Below, piece by piece: positions 6,770-15,173 of a DNA stretch of 18,175 nt. This DNA is from an uncultured Clostridia bacterium (GTDB taxonomy: Bacteria; Bacillota; Clostridia; Oscillospirales; CAG-272). The notes beneath the pieces were generated by a model that was not told the origin of the DNA, did not search any database, and saw nothing but the letters and a program-made list of their open reading frames with translations. Position 1 is the stretch's first letter, and every line of letters begins with the position of its first letter. Both the position numbers and the translations under genes were made by a program. The stretch covers positions 1-18,175 of the forward strand of contig CALGCW010000007.1 in NCBI GenBank assembly GCA_937884385.1, read 5' to 3'.

Positions 6770-7252
6770 TCACGATTCTGCGCTATAAACCTGCATCGCC
6801 ATGTAAAACGCTTCTAAGAATTCTTCTCTTGAAGTAGGCTTCTCTTCAAGAGGAAATTCATGTATTAGGTGGTAACCTTTTAAGGAATATGCATTTAGCG
6901 TTTTTATTCCTTCTTCCGAAAGCATCGTGTCATCATTGCTAAGATATTGAATCATAATATCCTCAAGCTTGGGGCTTTGTGTGTCAATCCCCAAGCGTTT
7001 AGCTTCAGTAGCAACTAAAAGTCCGGCAATATAGGATTTACATTGAACATATGGCTTAGGATATTTCTCAACCATGTCAGCTAGGTCTGATGTATCCTCA
7101 TCCAGTTGTACGGCTGCCATACCTATCAGAGCACAACAATAATACACATCGAACTGAATAAATTTGTTCTTATCCTCTGCAGCATGAGAACCTTCAAGAT
7201 TTATAATATTGCTGAAAAAGTTTTTCGCGTTTTTCGATAATTTAAAATGCAT
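6770..7252 (-). CDS. Small protein ending the dnd-linked operon; possibly DndE-like
   Basis: A 160-residue soluble protein that I cannot assign to a family. It opens MHFKLSKNAKNFFSNI and continues with a helix FDVYYCCALIGMAAV. The opening resembles DndE, which starts with an (L/T)SK....F motif followed by a helix rich in small residues. Its ATG overlaps the stop of the SMC-like ATPase by one base (TAATG), so the pair is translationally coupled, just as dndE follows dndD. It is the last gene of the leftward operon, ending before the bidirectional terminator. The DndE resemblance is weak and only suggestive; it is likely a partner of the ATPase. Confidence 0.75.
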   Translation of the reverse strand: MHFKLSKNAKNFFSNIINLEGSHAAEDKNKFIQFDVYYCCALIGMAAVQLDEDTSDLADMVEKYPKPYVQCKSYIAGLLVATEAKRLGIDTQSPKLEDIMIQYLSNDDTMLSEEGIKTLNAYSLKGYHLIHEFPLEEKPTSREEFLEAFYMAMQVYSAES

Positions 7253-9171
7253 TATTCTTCATCTCCTTTGTGCTCATGTTGGTAGGAATTAAAGAATTCA
7301 ATTCCTTCATGGACAGTAACCTGTCCTGATTCTTTATCTGCCACGACAGTTAGGAATTGAGAGTTTTTGTTATCATAAAACTGATCAGCAAAGCGTTCAA
7401 CCTCTGCAGATTGAACGAAAGCTATCATTTGCTTAAATACCACGGGGATAATATCCGCAACCGCTTGGCGCTTGTCGAAATCCATTTTTCCTGTAGGCGA
7501 GTCAATAACAAACGGGAATTCCAATTCGGAATCTTCGAACAACGTACCGAGGAAACAATAACCGATGCTCAACGTTTGTCCTTCACTTGCACCATCCCTG
7601 TTTTTCAGCCTTATGTAACCATCGATATTATCAATTTCGATAAAATCGTCGGTAATTACACGCTTGATTTTTTCATTGGTCTTTTTGATGATTTCCTTTT
7701 TCAGAGCCTTTGTAGCCTGAACCTTGATTTCATCAATCAGAGATTGAACAATCTGTTTTTTGCGCAAAGCAGCGTTTGTTTTAGTGGTGGCGGCAATTTT
7801 AATCTCATACTCCTTATAAGCTCGTTCAGCCTTATAAAGATTGTTTTCTTCTGTAAGAGTTTCGTCAGTATTGTCTTTGGATTCAATTATACCAAGTTGC
7901 GTTTGCGCTGCAGAAATCTTAGCAACAAGCTCCTCAATTTCCTTTTGCAACTGCTCAACTTGTGCGCCGCCAGCTTTAATAAGCCTGTCCTCTACATCTT
8001 TAAATCTTGCATCTAAGCGAGTCTTTTGCTCTTGTAACGCCCCCAACTCTTCCAAAGCTTGCACCAGTCTATCATCGTAAGAACTTGACATCAACACGCT
8101 TTTGATAGTGTTGAGAACAGCCTGATGCTCACTGCCAAGATATTTTTCTGCGTTCTTCAAAATCGCTAAACGTTCCGCCTCGCCAATACACCTATCACAA
8201 ACACATTTTGGAGAATTAGCTAATTCGGTAAAGAAGTCCTTGGAGCTGTTCTTGGGAAGTTTCAACTTCGTCATTCCTGCGCCCAAATCATACATTCTCT
8301 GACAAAGCGACTCGTTAACCAAGTATGGCAGTTTTACAAGCTCAACAATGGCAACAATTTGCGAATTTATATTGCCGCGGTTTTTATCCAACTCAGAAAC
8401 AATACCTTGTTTTTCAGTATTAAGTGCTTCGTAGTTTTTATCAAGTTCTTTTCGTTGATTTTCTTTCTCCAGCTTTTCTGCAGAAAATACACTAATATCT
8501 TCTTTTAGCTGCTTTTGTCTTGCCTTGAGATGTTTAATAAAACCTGCCACTTTCTCTTGTCTAGAACGAAGATTACTTAAAGAGCTTTGTGTTCCTTTGT
8601 TGCCACCTTCCGCGCTTTGAATTTCCTTCAAAATGCTTTCGTTCATCGCCAAGATTTCATCCAATTCATCCAAACGATAAAGATATCGTATAGTTTCATC
8701 TGCTTCGTTTGATGTTCTATCCATAGATTTCTTGGCTTGCTCTCCGTCAAAGACAAAACGGCTTACAAACTCTGCAGTAAAAATACCCTTGATGGATTCC
8801 GGCAAACGCAATCCGGCATCACGACCTTTAGGCGGAGCAAGTGTTTCGATCTTTGCGACACCATTAACATAGTCTAACACCAAAAAATACTTATACTGCT
8901 TTTCGTCAAACTTTACGGTCATACTGAATTCACCGCTATTTGATTGACTAATTGTAGGCGCAAACGAGCAAACTGTTTCTTCCGACCATTTTGTTGCGCT
9001 GCCATCCAAAAGGCCTTTGATAAGCGACATTGTGGTAGTTTTGCCTGTGCCATTCGCCATCATCACAAAATTGTTTTGAATAATCGTTCCTGATGTATTT
9101 ACAAAAGACATTTTTAGGGAAGATATTTTTCGAATATGTTTATATTCGAATTCGAGTATCGTCATTTTCAT
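7252..9171 (-). CDS. DndD-like SMC/ABC ATPase, putative phosphorothioate restriction
   Basis: This 639-residue protein has SMC/Rad50 architecture: an N-terminal nucleotide-binding half, long coiled coils (about 180-290 and 370-500), and a C-terminal half. The Walker A region is MANGTGKTT (38-46), with methionine in place of the usual first glycycine position. The ABC signature is SEGQ (529-532) and Walker B is FPFVIDSPTG (552-561). In the middle sits CVCDRC (C323, C325, C328), a possible zinc hook. FVFDGEQ (140-145 region) matches the FFDGE element of DndD in this same operon, marking it as a distant DndD relative. It overlaps by one base with genes on both sides. Its position after dndBCDE suggests DNA sensing or processing in restriction, not sulfur insertion, but that is inferred. 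Standard DndF and DndH are not recognisable here. Confidence 0.8.
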   Translation of the reverse strand: MKMTILEFEYKHIRKISSLKMSFVNTSGTIIQNNFVMMANGTGKTTTMSLIKGLLDGSATKWSEETVCSFAPTISQSNSGEFSMTVKFDEKQYKYFLVLDYVNGVAKIETLAPPKGRDAGLRLPESIKGIFTAEFVSRFVFDGEQAKKSMDRTSNEADETIRYLYRLDELDEILAMNESILKEIQSAEGGNKGTQSSLSNLRSRQEKVAGFIKHLKARQKQLKEDISVFSAEKLEKENQRKELDKNYEALNTEKQGIVSELDKNRGNINSQIVAIVELVKLPYLVNESLCQRMYDLGAGMTKLKLPKNSSKDFFTELANSPKCVCDRCIGEAERLAILKNAEKYLGSEHQAVLNTIKSVLMSSSYDDRLVQALEELGALQEQKTRLDARFKDVEDRLIKAGGAQVEQLQKEIEELVAKISAAQTQLGIIESKDNTDETLTEENNLYKAERAYKEYEIKIAATTKTNAALRKKQIVQSLIDEIKVQATKALKKEIIKKTNEKIKRVITDDFIEIDNIDGYIRLKNRDGASEGQTLSIGYCFLGTLFEDSELEFPFVIDSPTGKMDFDKRQAVADIIPVVFKQMIAFVQSAEVERFADQFYDNKNSQFLTVVADKESGQVTVHEGIEFFNSYQHEHKGDEE

Positions 9172-9398
9172 TATTTGCTCTCCCCCGTTTCTGCATAGTC
9201 CAAAAGAGAAAAGTTATACTCGGTTAAATCTTCACCTTCTTCCTTCAGAAGAGATAAAACCCTTTTGAGATCGCTCTCTTTCGCATTATCGTCAAACTTG
9301 TTTTTAACAAATTGCTTGAATGCTTTTTTGAAATCATCCGGATACGAAGATTTATCGATTACTTCTTCTATTGTCGCTTCTATAATTTTATTTCTCAT
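9171..9398 (-). CDS. Small acidic protein between helicase and ATPase
   Basis: A 75-residue, highly charged helical protein (begins MRNKIIEATIEEV, ends ETGESK) with no recognised family. A longer frame extends to 9482, but the ATG at 9396-9398 has AGGAG eight bases upstream and overlaps the helicase stop by only 11 bp. Its own stop overlaps the ATPase start by one base (TAATG). Such tight packing implies it is a real subunit or adaptor of the helicase-ATPase module. Confidence 0.75.
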   Translation of the reverse strand: MRNKIIEATIEEVIDKSSYPDDFKKAFKQFVKNKFDDNAKESDLKRVLSLLKEEGEDLTEYNFSLLDYAETGESK

Positions 9399-11292
9399 CT
9401 TCGATTCTCCTTGTTTTGGAAAGTTCGCCGAGCCACTGTGCACGTTCCTGATCGGCATTATTATCGTTTTCGCCAGAATCATCTAAAATAAAGTCGATTA
9501 CGGTCGCTCTTTTAAGAGGATTGTTTTTATCAAGGCGTAAAGCTCGTCCTATTCTTTGTGTTGTAACCAATTTTGAACGATCGGACGCGAAAAGGAAGAT
9601 GTTTGTCACGCTGCTTATATCGATACCTTCGGATATTTTTTTACAGGTCAACAAACATTCTATTTTACCTTCTGAGAAGTCATTCAAATTCGACTTTTCA
9701 TCATCGGCATAATATGTGTGATACTTATCGGTATACTTTACGAGAACATCCTGTAGTTTTTCTCCATATGGCCTTTCTTGTACGAAAATAATCGATTTTT
9801 CTAGGAGTCCGGGCTTGTCTACAATAAAAGCCTCGAATCTATCAATTTTATCGATTGCTATCTTATTCACTCGAGCTAGTTGCGTGAACATTTCAGTTTC
9901 ATCGTAGGGTTCGCCGCTTTCCTTTTTGGCGTTGAACGCAGCAATAATTTTTTTCTTTCTTTGCTTTTCTTCTTCGGTAAGAACATAAGTCAACGGAATG
10001 TAATCAAATTCACACAGAATTCCCTTCTGAATTGCATCCTTAAGTGAAAATTCAAATATTATCTCACCAATTTCATTCCGAAGGAAATCGTTTCCATCGT
10101 CATCATATTCACGCTCCGGTGTAGCGCTTAATCCTAAGCGATATCTGTAAGGAGATATTCTTCCCGTAAGATTTTCCACAAAAGAATTAGAACCTGCACC
10201 ATGAACCTCGTCAAAGATAAACAGAGTATCTTCGCGATAGTTTCCGGGAGCTTTATCCAACAAGTTTAAAAGCTTTGTTAAATTACCGGCATCGCGAGAT
10301 ATCAAGAGAATGGAGTTGTCGGGATGAATAACAAATTTGCTTAACTCCTTCTGATTGTCATATTGGTAATAAATCTGCTTGTTTTTATACTTTTCTCGCA
10401 TTTGCTTAGCCCATTGGTCAAGCAAATCATTACCGTACATAGTTATCACTACTCTCTTAATTTTGCCTTCCTCAAAGAGTTTGTTGATAATTTTAATAGC
10501 GGTTACAGTTTTTCCGGTTCCTGTTGCCATCGCTAAAATGCCATGTTCTTTTTCCAAAAAGCATTCCACGGCCTTGTCTTGGTGTATCCACTTGTTGACA
10601 GGTTTAGCTGTATAAGCATAAGGTCTATCCGAAGTGCGCAATTTGAAGATTTTTTCTTTTATCGCCTGAGGAATCGAATATATTTTTAAGTTCTTATCCT
10701 TCCCTATCCACAAGCGCTCAAAACGCTGCTTGTCAGCATCAACATATTCCTTTGTCCCTGTCCACGTTTTGAAAACTTTTATACTTTCGTAGTTTTGATA
10801 TCCGTGAATACTATCATTTATTGATCCCGAAAAGGATAGAGCATCTTCACCGTTGTAAAACACTCCAAACTTATCGTGAAAATCTCCTTTGAGCTTCATC
10901 CTCGGAACAGCAAATTTCAATTCGATAATACCATCATAAAGCATCCAAGAAAACGCGTTTAGGACATCCTTTTTCATCTCGGCTGCTAGCGCTTCTACGT
11001 TTTTAGATAATGCTTCTTCTAACAGCTGATAAGCAGAATTATCTCTCTCGTTTGCCAATATAATCGCATCAGAATCTTCGTTAGAAATAATAGGACTTGT
11101 TATGAGTCGCATTATTCCACCTCGTGCTGCGAAATCACTCATACCGGATACGTTACACTCAAGCCATCCTGTGGTGAAATAACCTACTCCACGATCAAAC
11201 TGAGTCGCCCACTGCAAACAGGGAGTATATAATTCCTCAACCAAATCATTTTCAGACGTGTCGAGACAAGGCTTAATTTTAGGAAATTCCAT
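9388..11292 (-). CDS. PLD-nuclease/superfamily 2 helicase fusion
   Basis: A 634-residue protein. Residues 1-215 form a phospholipase-D-type nuclease domain, with H139-D-K141 and GSIND (156-160) giving one HxK...GSxN motif. From about 235 to 600 is a superfamily 2 helicase of the type I/III restriction kind: Walker A ATGTGKT (256-262), DEVH box (361-364), SAT (389-391) and QRIGRALR (579-586). The single PLD motif implies that it acts as a dimer. It starts 19 bp after dndE in the same operon and overlaps the 75-residue gene. DNA translocation with cleavage is inferred, making it the likely restriction enzyme of this locus. It is much smaller than DndH and differs from DndF/DndG as I know them. 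Confidence 0.88.
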   Translation of the reverse strand: MEFPKIKPCLDTSENDLVEELYTPCLQWATQFDRGVGYFTTGWLECNVSGMSDFAARGGIMRLITSPIISNEDSDAIILANERDNSAYQLLEEALSKNVEALAAEMKKDVLNAFSWMLYDGIIELKFAVPRMKLKGDFHDKFGVFYNGEDALSFSGSINDSIHGYQNYESIKVFKTWTGTKEYVDADKQRFERLWIGKDKNLKIYSIPQAIKEKIFKLRTSDRPYAYTAKPVNKWIHQDKAVECFLEKEHGILAMATGTGKTVTAIKIINKLFEEGKIKRVVITMYGNDLLDQWAKQMREKYKNKQIYYQYDNQKELSKFVIHPDNSILLISRDAGNLTKLLNLLDKAPGNYREDTLFIFDEVHGAGSNSFVENLTGRISPYRYRLGLSATPEREYDDDGNDFLRNEIGEIIFEFSLKDAIQKGILCEFDYIPLTYVLTEEEKQRKKKIIAAFNAKKESGEPYDETEMFTQLARVNKIAIDKIDRFEAFIVDKPGLLEKSIIFVQERPYGEKLQDVLVKYTDKYHTYYADDEKSNLNDFSEGKIECLLTCKKISEGIDISSVTNIFLFASDRSKLVTTQRIGRALRLDKNNPLKRATVIDFILDDSGENDNNADQERAQWLGELSKTRRIEDEK

Positions 11293-11311
11293 ACCTTATA
11301 TTCCCCCTTCA

Positions 11312-11686
11312 CTAGATATTTGTATCCAAATGACACATATGATTGTAAAAATCTTTGCTATATCTCTTTTCATCTTCCAACAGCTTTGCTCCTCGATCAA
11401 GATGAGCTTTTACCATATCCGGGAAATACTCGTCTTCGGTAGCCGCTTTGCTTTGGCAGTTAATAATTAAAGCCTTAAATATCATATCATGGTCTCCAAA
11501 AATTGTTTGGCGACTCAGCTCTAATCCATCATTATCAGAAGAGTAGTCTTCATTGTCAAGTTTTCCTTTTCTGATAGATAATGCTATGGCAAGCTTCGAT
11601 AGTATAAATGGCTGTAATCCCAACGACTGACCAAGCGATGCAAATATTTCTTGTGTTTGTTTTGATGTATGCAGTTTGTTGGTCAT
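11312..11686 (-). CDS. dndE: DNA phosphorothioation protein DndE
   Basis: A 124-residue protein of normal DndE length. It has the N-terminal TSKQTQEIFASLGQ helix, a second helix LQPFILSKLAIALSI, and the following ..GLELSRQTIFGDHD.. segment typical of DndE. DndE binds nicked DNA in some crystal studies and is required with DndC and DndD for sulfur insertion. The ATG overlaps the dndD stop by 4 bp (ATGA). The identification leans on both sequence and its fixed place after dndD. Confidence 0.9.
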   Translation of the reverse strand: MTNKLHTSKQTQEIFASLGQSLGLQPFILSKLAIALSIRKGKLDNEDYSSDNDGLELSRQTIFGDHDMIFKALIINCQSKAATEDEYFPDMVKAHLDRGAKLLEDEKRYSKDFYNHMCHLDTNI

Positions 11687-13788
11687 ACGTTGCTACCTCC
11701 AAAGTATTTGTTAGCTAAAATTTCTGTGTTTCCAGCACTTGTATGATTTAGGACAAACGTGTTGGATATCACGTCAGATACTACATCCATGTGATTAGAA
11801 ACGATTTCTTCATCCGTGGAAAGGATAATGATTTGTCCTTTAAGCTGTTTGAAGAAATGCTCCAAAATATTACCTCGGTGTTCACGGTCAATTCGAGCAA
11901 ACGGAGTATCGATAATGTATGGTACATTGATTTTGTTTAAGCCAGAGAGTGCCTGATACAATGCCATTACAAAAATCTGTTTTTCGCCTGCGGAAAGTTG
12001 TTGTTTTACTTCAACCGGCAAATCAAATTCTGCATCACCTTCTCGAAGTTTGCTTTGCAACAATTCATATGCATGCAAACCTATTTGAGCAATAATATAT
12101 TCCGGGCCGTTTATCATCAAAGATCTTTTGATATCTTTGGCCATAAAGTGCTTGTTTTTATAGGGTAATACATTTAGATTTTCATCAATATGAATGCCAT
12201 CAATCAAGTCAGACTTGTTGATCAATGCTTTAAAATGCTCAGCGAAGCCAGTTTCGACAGCCTTAATGCTTTTAGCATATAACAACTCCTGAAGTTCATC
12301 AAAAGCCAATAATGCACGCGCAGAAATATCGTTGATCGATTGCTTTTTCAAAATTGCCTCATAGTCAGCCTTGGCTTTTGCCAATTTTGCGGCAGTAACC
12401 GCTTTATCAGCACGCAACTTCTGCAATTCTTTATCCAACTCAAGCAAGTGTTTGGAAAGATCTGCTTTACGCTCATTCAACTCGCTTTTCTTTTGCAAGT
12501 ATTCATCATAGTTGTCGATGCTGCTTTTCTCCATCTTTTTTCTTATTCGCTTCACACAATTAAGCGATGCCTCGATATCATCAGTAGCACTTTTAATTCT
12601 TGTAATGTCAAAAGACAGTAGTGAATTTATTTTAGCATTCAATTCATATCGATCAAGATCAGACAGATTTAATATTGGAACAATTCCATCAGTTATACTC
12701 GCATAATTGCCAATTTCAAAAATTATCTTCTTTGTTATGTCTATTGAATGTTCTACACCGCAAGATGTTAACACTTCTAGAATAATAGATTGAATTTCGA
12801 CCGTATCAATTGTCGATTTTACATTAGAATCAATTTGTGCCTTATGCTCTAAGTGGATTTGTTCTCTCAGACATTCAAGTTGTTGATTAAGAATGATAAA
12901 CGGCAACACATTATTGGCAATATCTTTGAGCCATTTTCTTCTTTCATCTCTACGAGCTTCCTCTTTTGCAATCTGATCCTGCATGGATTTCCATTCTTTT
13001 TTAGAAATTCCACCACCCTTGCTATATGTTTTTTCAAGAGCAGCTAATTCTTCGTCTATGGACAGAATCAAATTCTCCGTTTCGACATATTCATCTTCAG
13101 CCTTCTCTACTCTAACAGCTGCAAGTGTATCTTCGCTTACACATCTATCATATTCTTGAGAAAAATTCATACTATCTTTCGCTTTTCCTCGCGAAATTCT
13201 TCTGAAATTCTCACGAATGATTTCCATAGTATCCAAATTACAGAGCTTCAAAAAAGCATCTTTAAAATCCGAATTTTTATTACCATTAAACACGAATTCA
13301 CTTAACTTCTCGCCATCGAAGAAATAAAATCTGAACAGGTTGGGAGGAAGCAAGTGCAATATGTAGCTTTCAAAGTCGCTTTTTGCTGTCAAGTCTAAAA
13401 GTTCCCCATTCTTATATACATCAAATGTTTCAGAAATACGCTTTCCTGTGATTCTCCATTTTCTAACAAATGTGTACGTGTCATTATATTTTCCGTCATC
13501 AAGCAGCAAATCTATGGAAACTTCCGCTTCGCCTGCACGCTTTAATTTTTCATTGGAATTTATAATCTTTTCGACTTCAGAATAGTATTTTGCATTTATA
13601 GATTCAAATCCGTAAGCCACACAACCATATAGACAAAGCTTAATTGCTTTAAAAAGCGTTGTCTTTCCTGCTCCATTTTTTCCACCAATCAACACCATTC
13701 GCTTCGATATATCAGATACATTGAAATCAAATTCATTAGTATTAACATAGGGGCCAATGTTGCTTAATTTAATTTTTTGGATCTTCAC
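11683..13788 (-). CDS. dndD: DNA phosphorothioation ATPase DndD
   Basis: About 701 residues with SMC/Rad50 layout. Walker A is GGKNGAGKTT near residues 35-44, FRFYFFDGEKLSEF near 160, coiled coils fill the middle, LSAGEKQ is near 600, and the Walker B YIIDTPFARID is near 625-635. DndD is the ATPase of the Dnd complex, thought to nick or open DNA for sulfur insertion. A TTG start at 13794 has the G-run only one base away. The GTG at 13786-13788 has GGGGG six bases upstream and is preferred. It overlaps dndC by about 20 bp and dndE by 4 bp. Confidence 0.95.
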   Translation of the reverse strand: MKIQKIKLSNIGPYVNTNEFDFNVSDISKRMVLIGGKNGAGKTTLFKAIKLCLYGCVAYGFESINAKYYSEVEKIINSNEKLKRAGEAEVSIDLLLDDGKYNDTYTFVRKWRITGKRISETFDVYKNGELLDLTAKSDFESYILHLLPPNLFRFYFFDGEKLSEFVFNGNKNSDFKDAFLKLCNLDTMEIIRENFRRISRGKAKDSMNFSQEYDRCVSEDTLAAVRVEKAEDEYVETENLILSIDEELAALEKTYSKGGGISKKEWKSMQDQIAKEEARRDERRKWLKDIANNVLPFIILNQQLECLREQIHLEHKAQIDSNVKSTIDTVEIQSIILEVLTSCGVEHSIDITKKIIFEIGNYASITDGIVPILNLSDLDRYELNAKINSLLSFDITRIKSATDDIEASLNCVKRIRKKMEKSSIDNYDEYLQKKSELNERKADLSKHLLELDKELQKLRADKAVTAAKLAKAKADYEAILKKQSINDISARALLAFDELQELLYAKSIKAVETGFAEHFKALINKSDLIDGIHIDENLNVLPYKNKHFMAKDIKRSLMINGPEYIIAQIGLHAYELLQSKLREGDAEFDLPVEVKQQLSAGEKQIFVMALYQALSGLNKINVPYIIDTPFARIDREHRGNILEHFFKQLKGQIIILSTDEEIVSNHMDVVSDVISNTFVLNHTSAGNTEILANKYFGGSNV

Positions 13789-15163
13789 CGTCAAGCCCCC
13801 TTTCTATCATGTTAAAGTGCAACCAATTCTGATTTATAATTTGATCAAATGATTTTTGAAGTTTATTGTTTCTTGTGATATGTTTATTATCGTCCACGGA
13901 AACGATTAGCTTTGTAATTAACTCAACAGGGATGTCATATTTATCTGCCACCTCCTCGATAGAAGTGATCGCTTCATCATCAAATCTTGGAGACTTATAG
14001 TCATCCCAAGGAAGTTTGACCTTTTTCACTTTAAAGTAGGTATCTACTAGCTTTCTGCACGACAAGTCGCCTTCTTCGTCCCACATTTTATCAATGGCTT
14101 TCAACTCACCGATCGTTATCAATTCCAATCCTGTTTCATTCTCAAGTTCAAGGAGTTTCTCGAGAATAATTCTTCTTGACTCCAATGTAAATGGGCCAAG
14201 TCCGAAGCTTCCGTCCACTTTTCTATACACAGTTCCGTTTCGTCTTTTGTTATCACGCATTTGAGGATTATCGCGCATTTTTAAAAGTTCGTTACGGAAG
14301 TTTCTGAGCGGAATCAATTCAGTTGCGCCACGATCAATGAAGTTTTGTAAGGACTTATCCTCTTTAACCATTGTGCAACACCAGCATCCAAACCTTGAGT
14401 TGCCTGTTACCGGAATTTTCTCTCTATCAACTTCGCCTAAAACGCTTTGTTCTTCTCCTAAGTTTTCGCCCTGATATAGATTGAACAAATATTTCATATC
14501 TGCTCCCCAAGGGCTTTGGCAATCATCCTTAAGCAAAAACTCCCACACCAATTCGTTAGGCACTTCAGTAATAGCGTTATAAACATAAGCATTAGGAATA
14601 TCGTTATGCATATTCAAAAGCTTACCTTCAATCTCCCTTGCCGTGATTGTTTTCATTCTTGTTAAGCTTTCGCCTTTTCTAACGCCAAGTAGAATAATTA
14701 TTTCGCCGTTTTCTTGAATTCGATCATTTACGAATTTATTCATCGGATTGATTTTAAGACGTTCTGTACACCATCTGAATCCGGGAGGTTCAGGCGTAGG
14801 ATATCCCAAGCCTATCACACGACTCCAGAAAGTTTGCTCCGGTTCCGGGTATATCATATTAGCCTCTATTTTTAATCCGTCACGTTTTGAAGCGTCATTT
14901 ATGCTCTGCGAGGAAGCATGCATGTAATTTTTGACAATAGGATTTTCCACCATTGTGTCAGAAGTGATGACATATATCTTTTTATGCATCTTCGAACCGG
15001 CACGCTTAAGTCGTTTCATCGCTTCGTATACAAGACTTACAAGCAACGTAGAGTCTTTGCCGCCACTGTATCCTATAAGCCACGGGCGGTTATCGTGCTT
15101 ATAAACTATCATAATTTCTTTTATAATTTCTTCAAATACTTGAAAATTTCCTGTGTATGGCAT
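13769..15163 (-). CDS. dndC: DNA phosphorothioation sulfurtransferase DndC
   Basis: A 464-residue PP-loop ATP pyrophosphatase of the PAPS reductase family. GYSGGKDST (31-39) is the adenylation loop. FRWCTERLK (129-137) and RFGCWCCTMVKEDKS (257-271; C260, C262, C263) supply the cysteines expected to hold the iron-sulfur cluster. DndC activates the DNA phosphate and transfers sulfur, supplied by a cysteine desulfurase, to the backbone. No dndA lies in the window, so a host IscS/NifS-type enzyme probably serves. The ATG is 10 bp after the dndB stop, with only a weak GGGG ribosome site. Confidence 0.96.
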   Translation of the reverse strand: MPYTGNFQVFEEIIKEIMIVYKHDNRPWLIGYSGGKDSTLLVSLVYEAMKRLKRAGSKMHKKIYVITSDTMVENPIVKNYMHASSQSINDASKRDGLKIEANMIYPEPEQTFWSRVIGLGYPTPEPPGFRWCTERLKINPMNKFVNDRIQENGEIIILLGVRKGESLTRMKTITAREIEGKLLNMHNDIPNAYVYNAITEVPNELVWEFLLKDDCQSPWGADMKYLFNLYQGENLGEEQSVLGEVDREKIPVTGNSRFGCWCCTMVKEDKSLQNFIDRGATELIPLRNFRNELLKMRDNPQMRDNKRRNGTVYRKVDGSFGLGPFTLESRRIILEKLLELENETGLELITIGELKAIDKMWDEEGDLSCRKLVDTYFKVKKVKLPWDDYKSPRFDDEAITSIEEVADKYDIPVELITKLIVSVDDNKHITRNNKLQKSFDQIINQNWLHFNMIERGLDGEDPKN

Positions 15164-15173
15164 AATTGTTTTT

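Noticed and set aside
6826..6852. A perfect 9-bp inverted repeat inside the 160-residue gene
   Set aside because: It lies wholly in coding sequence, has no T tract, and has no sign of regulatory context; likely chance.
7357..8016. A 219-codon open frame opposite the SMC-like ATPase
   Set aside because: It is antisense to a well-supported gene with clear motifs and has no ribosome site or recognisable protein features.
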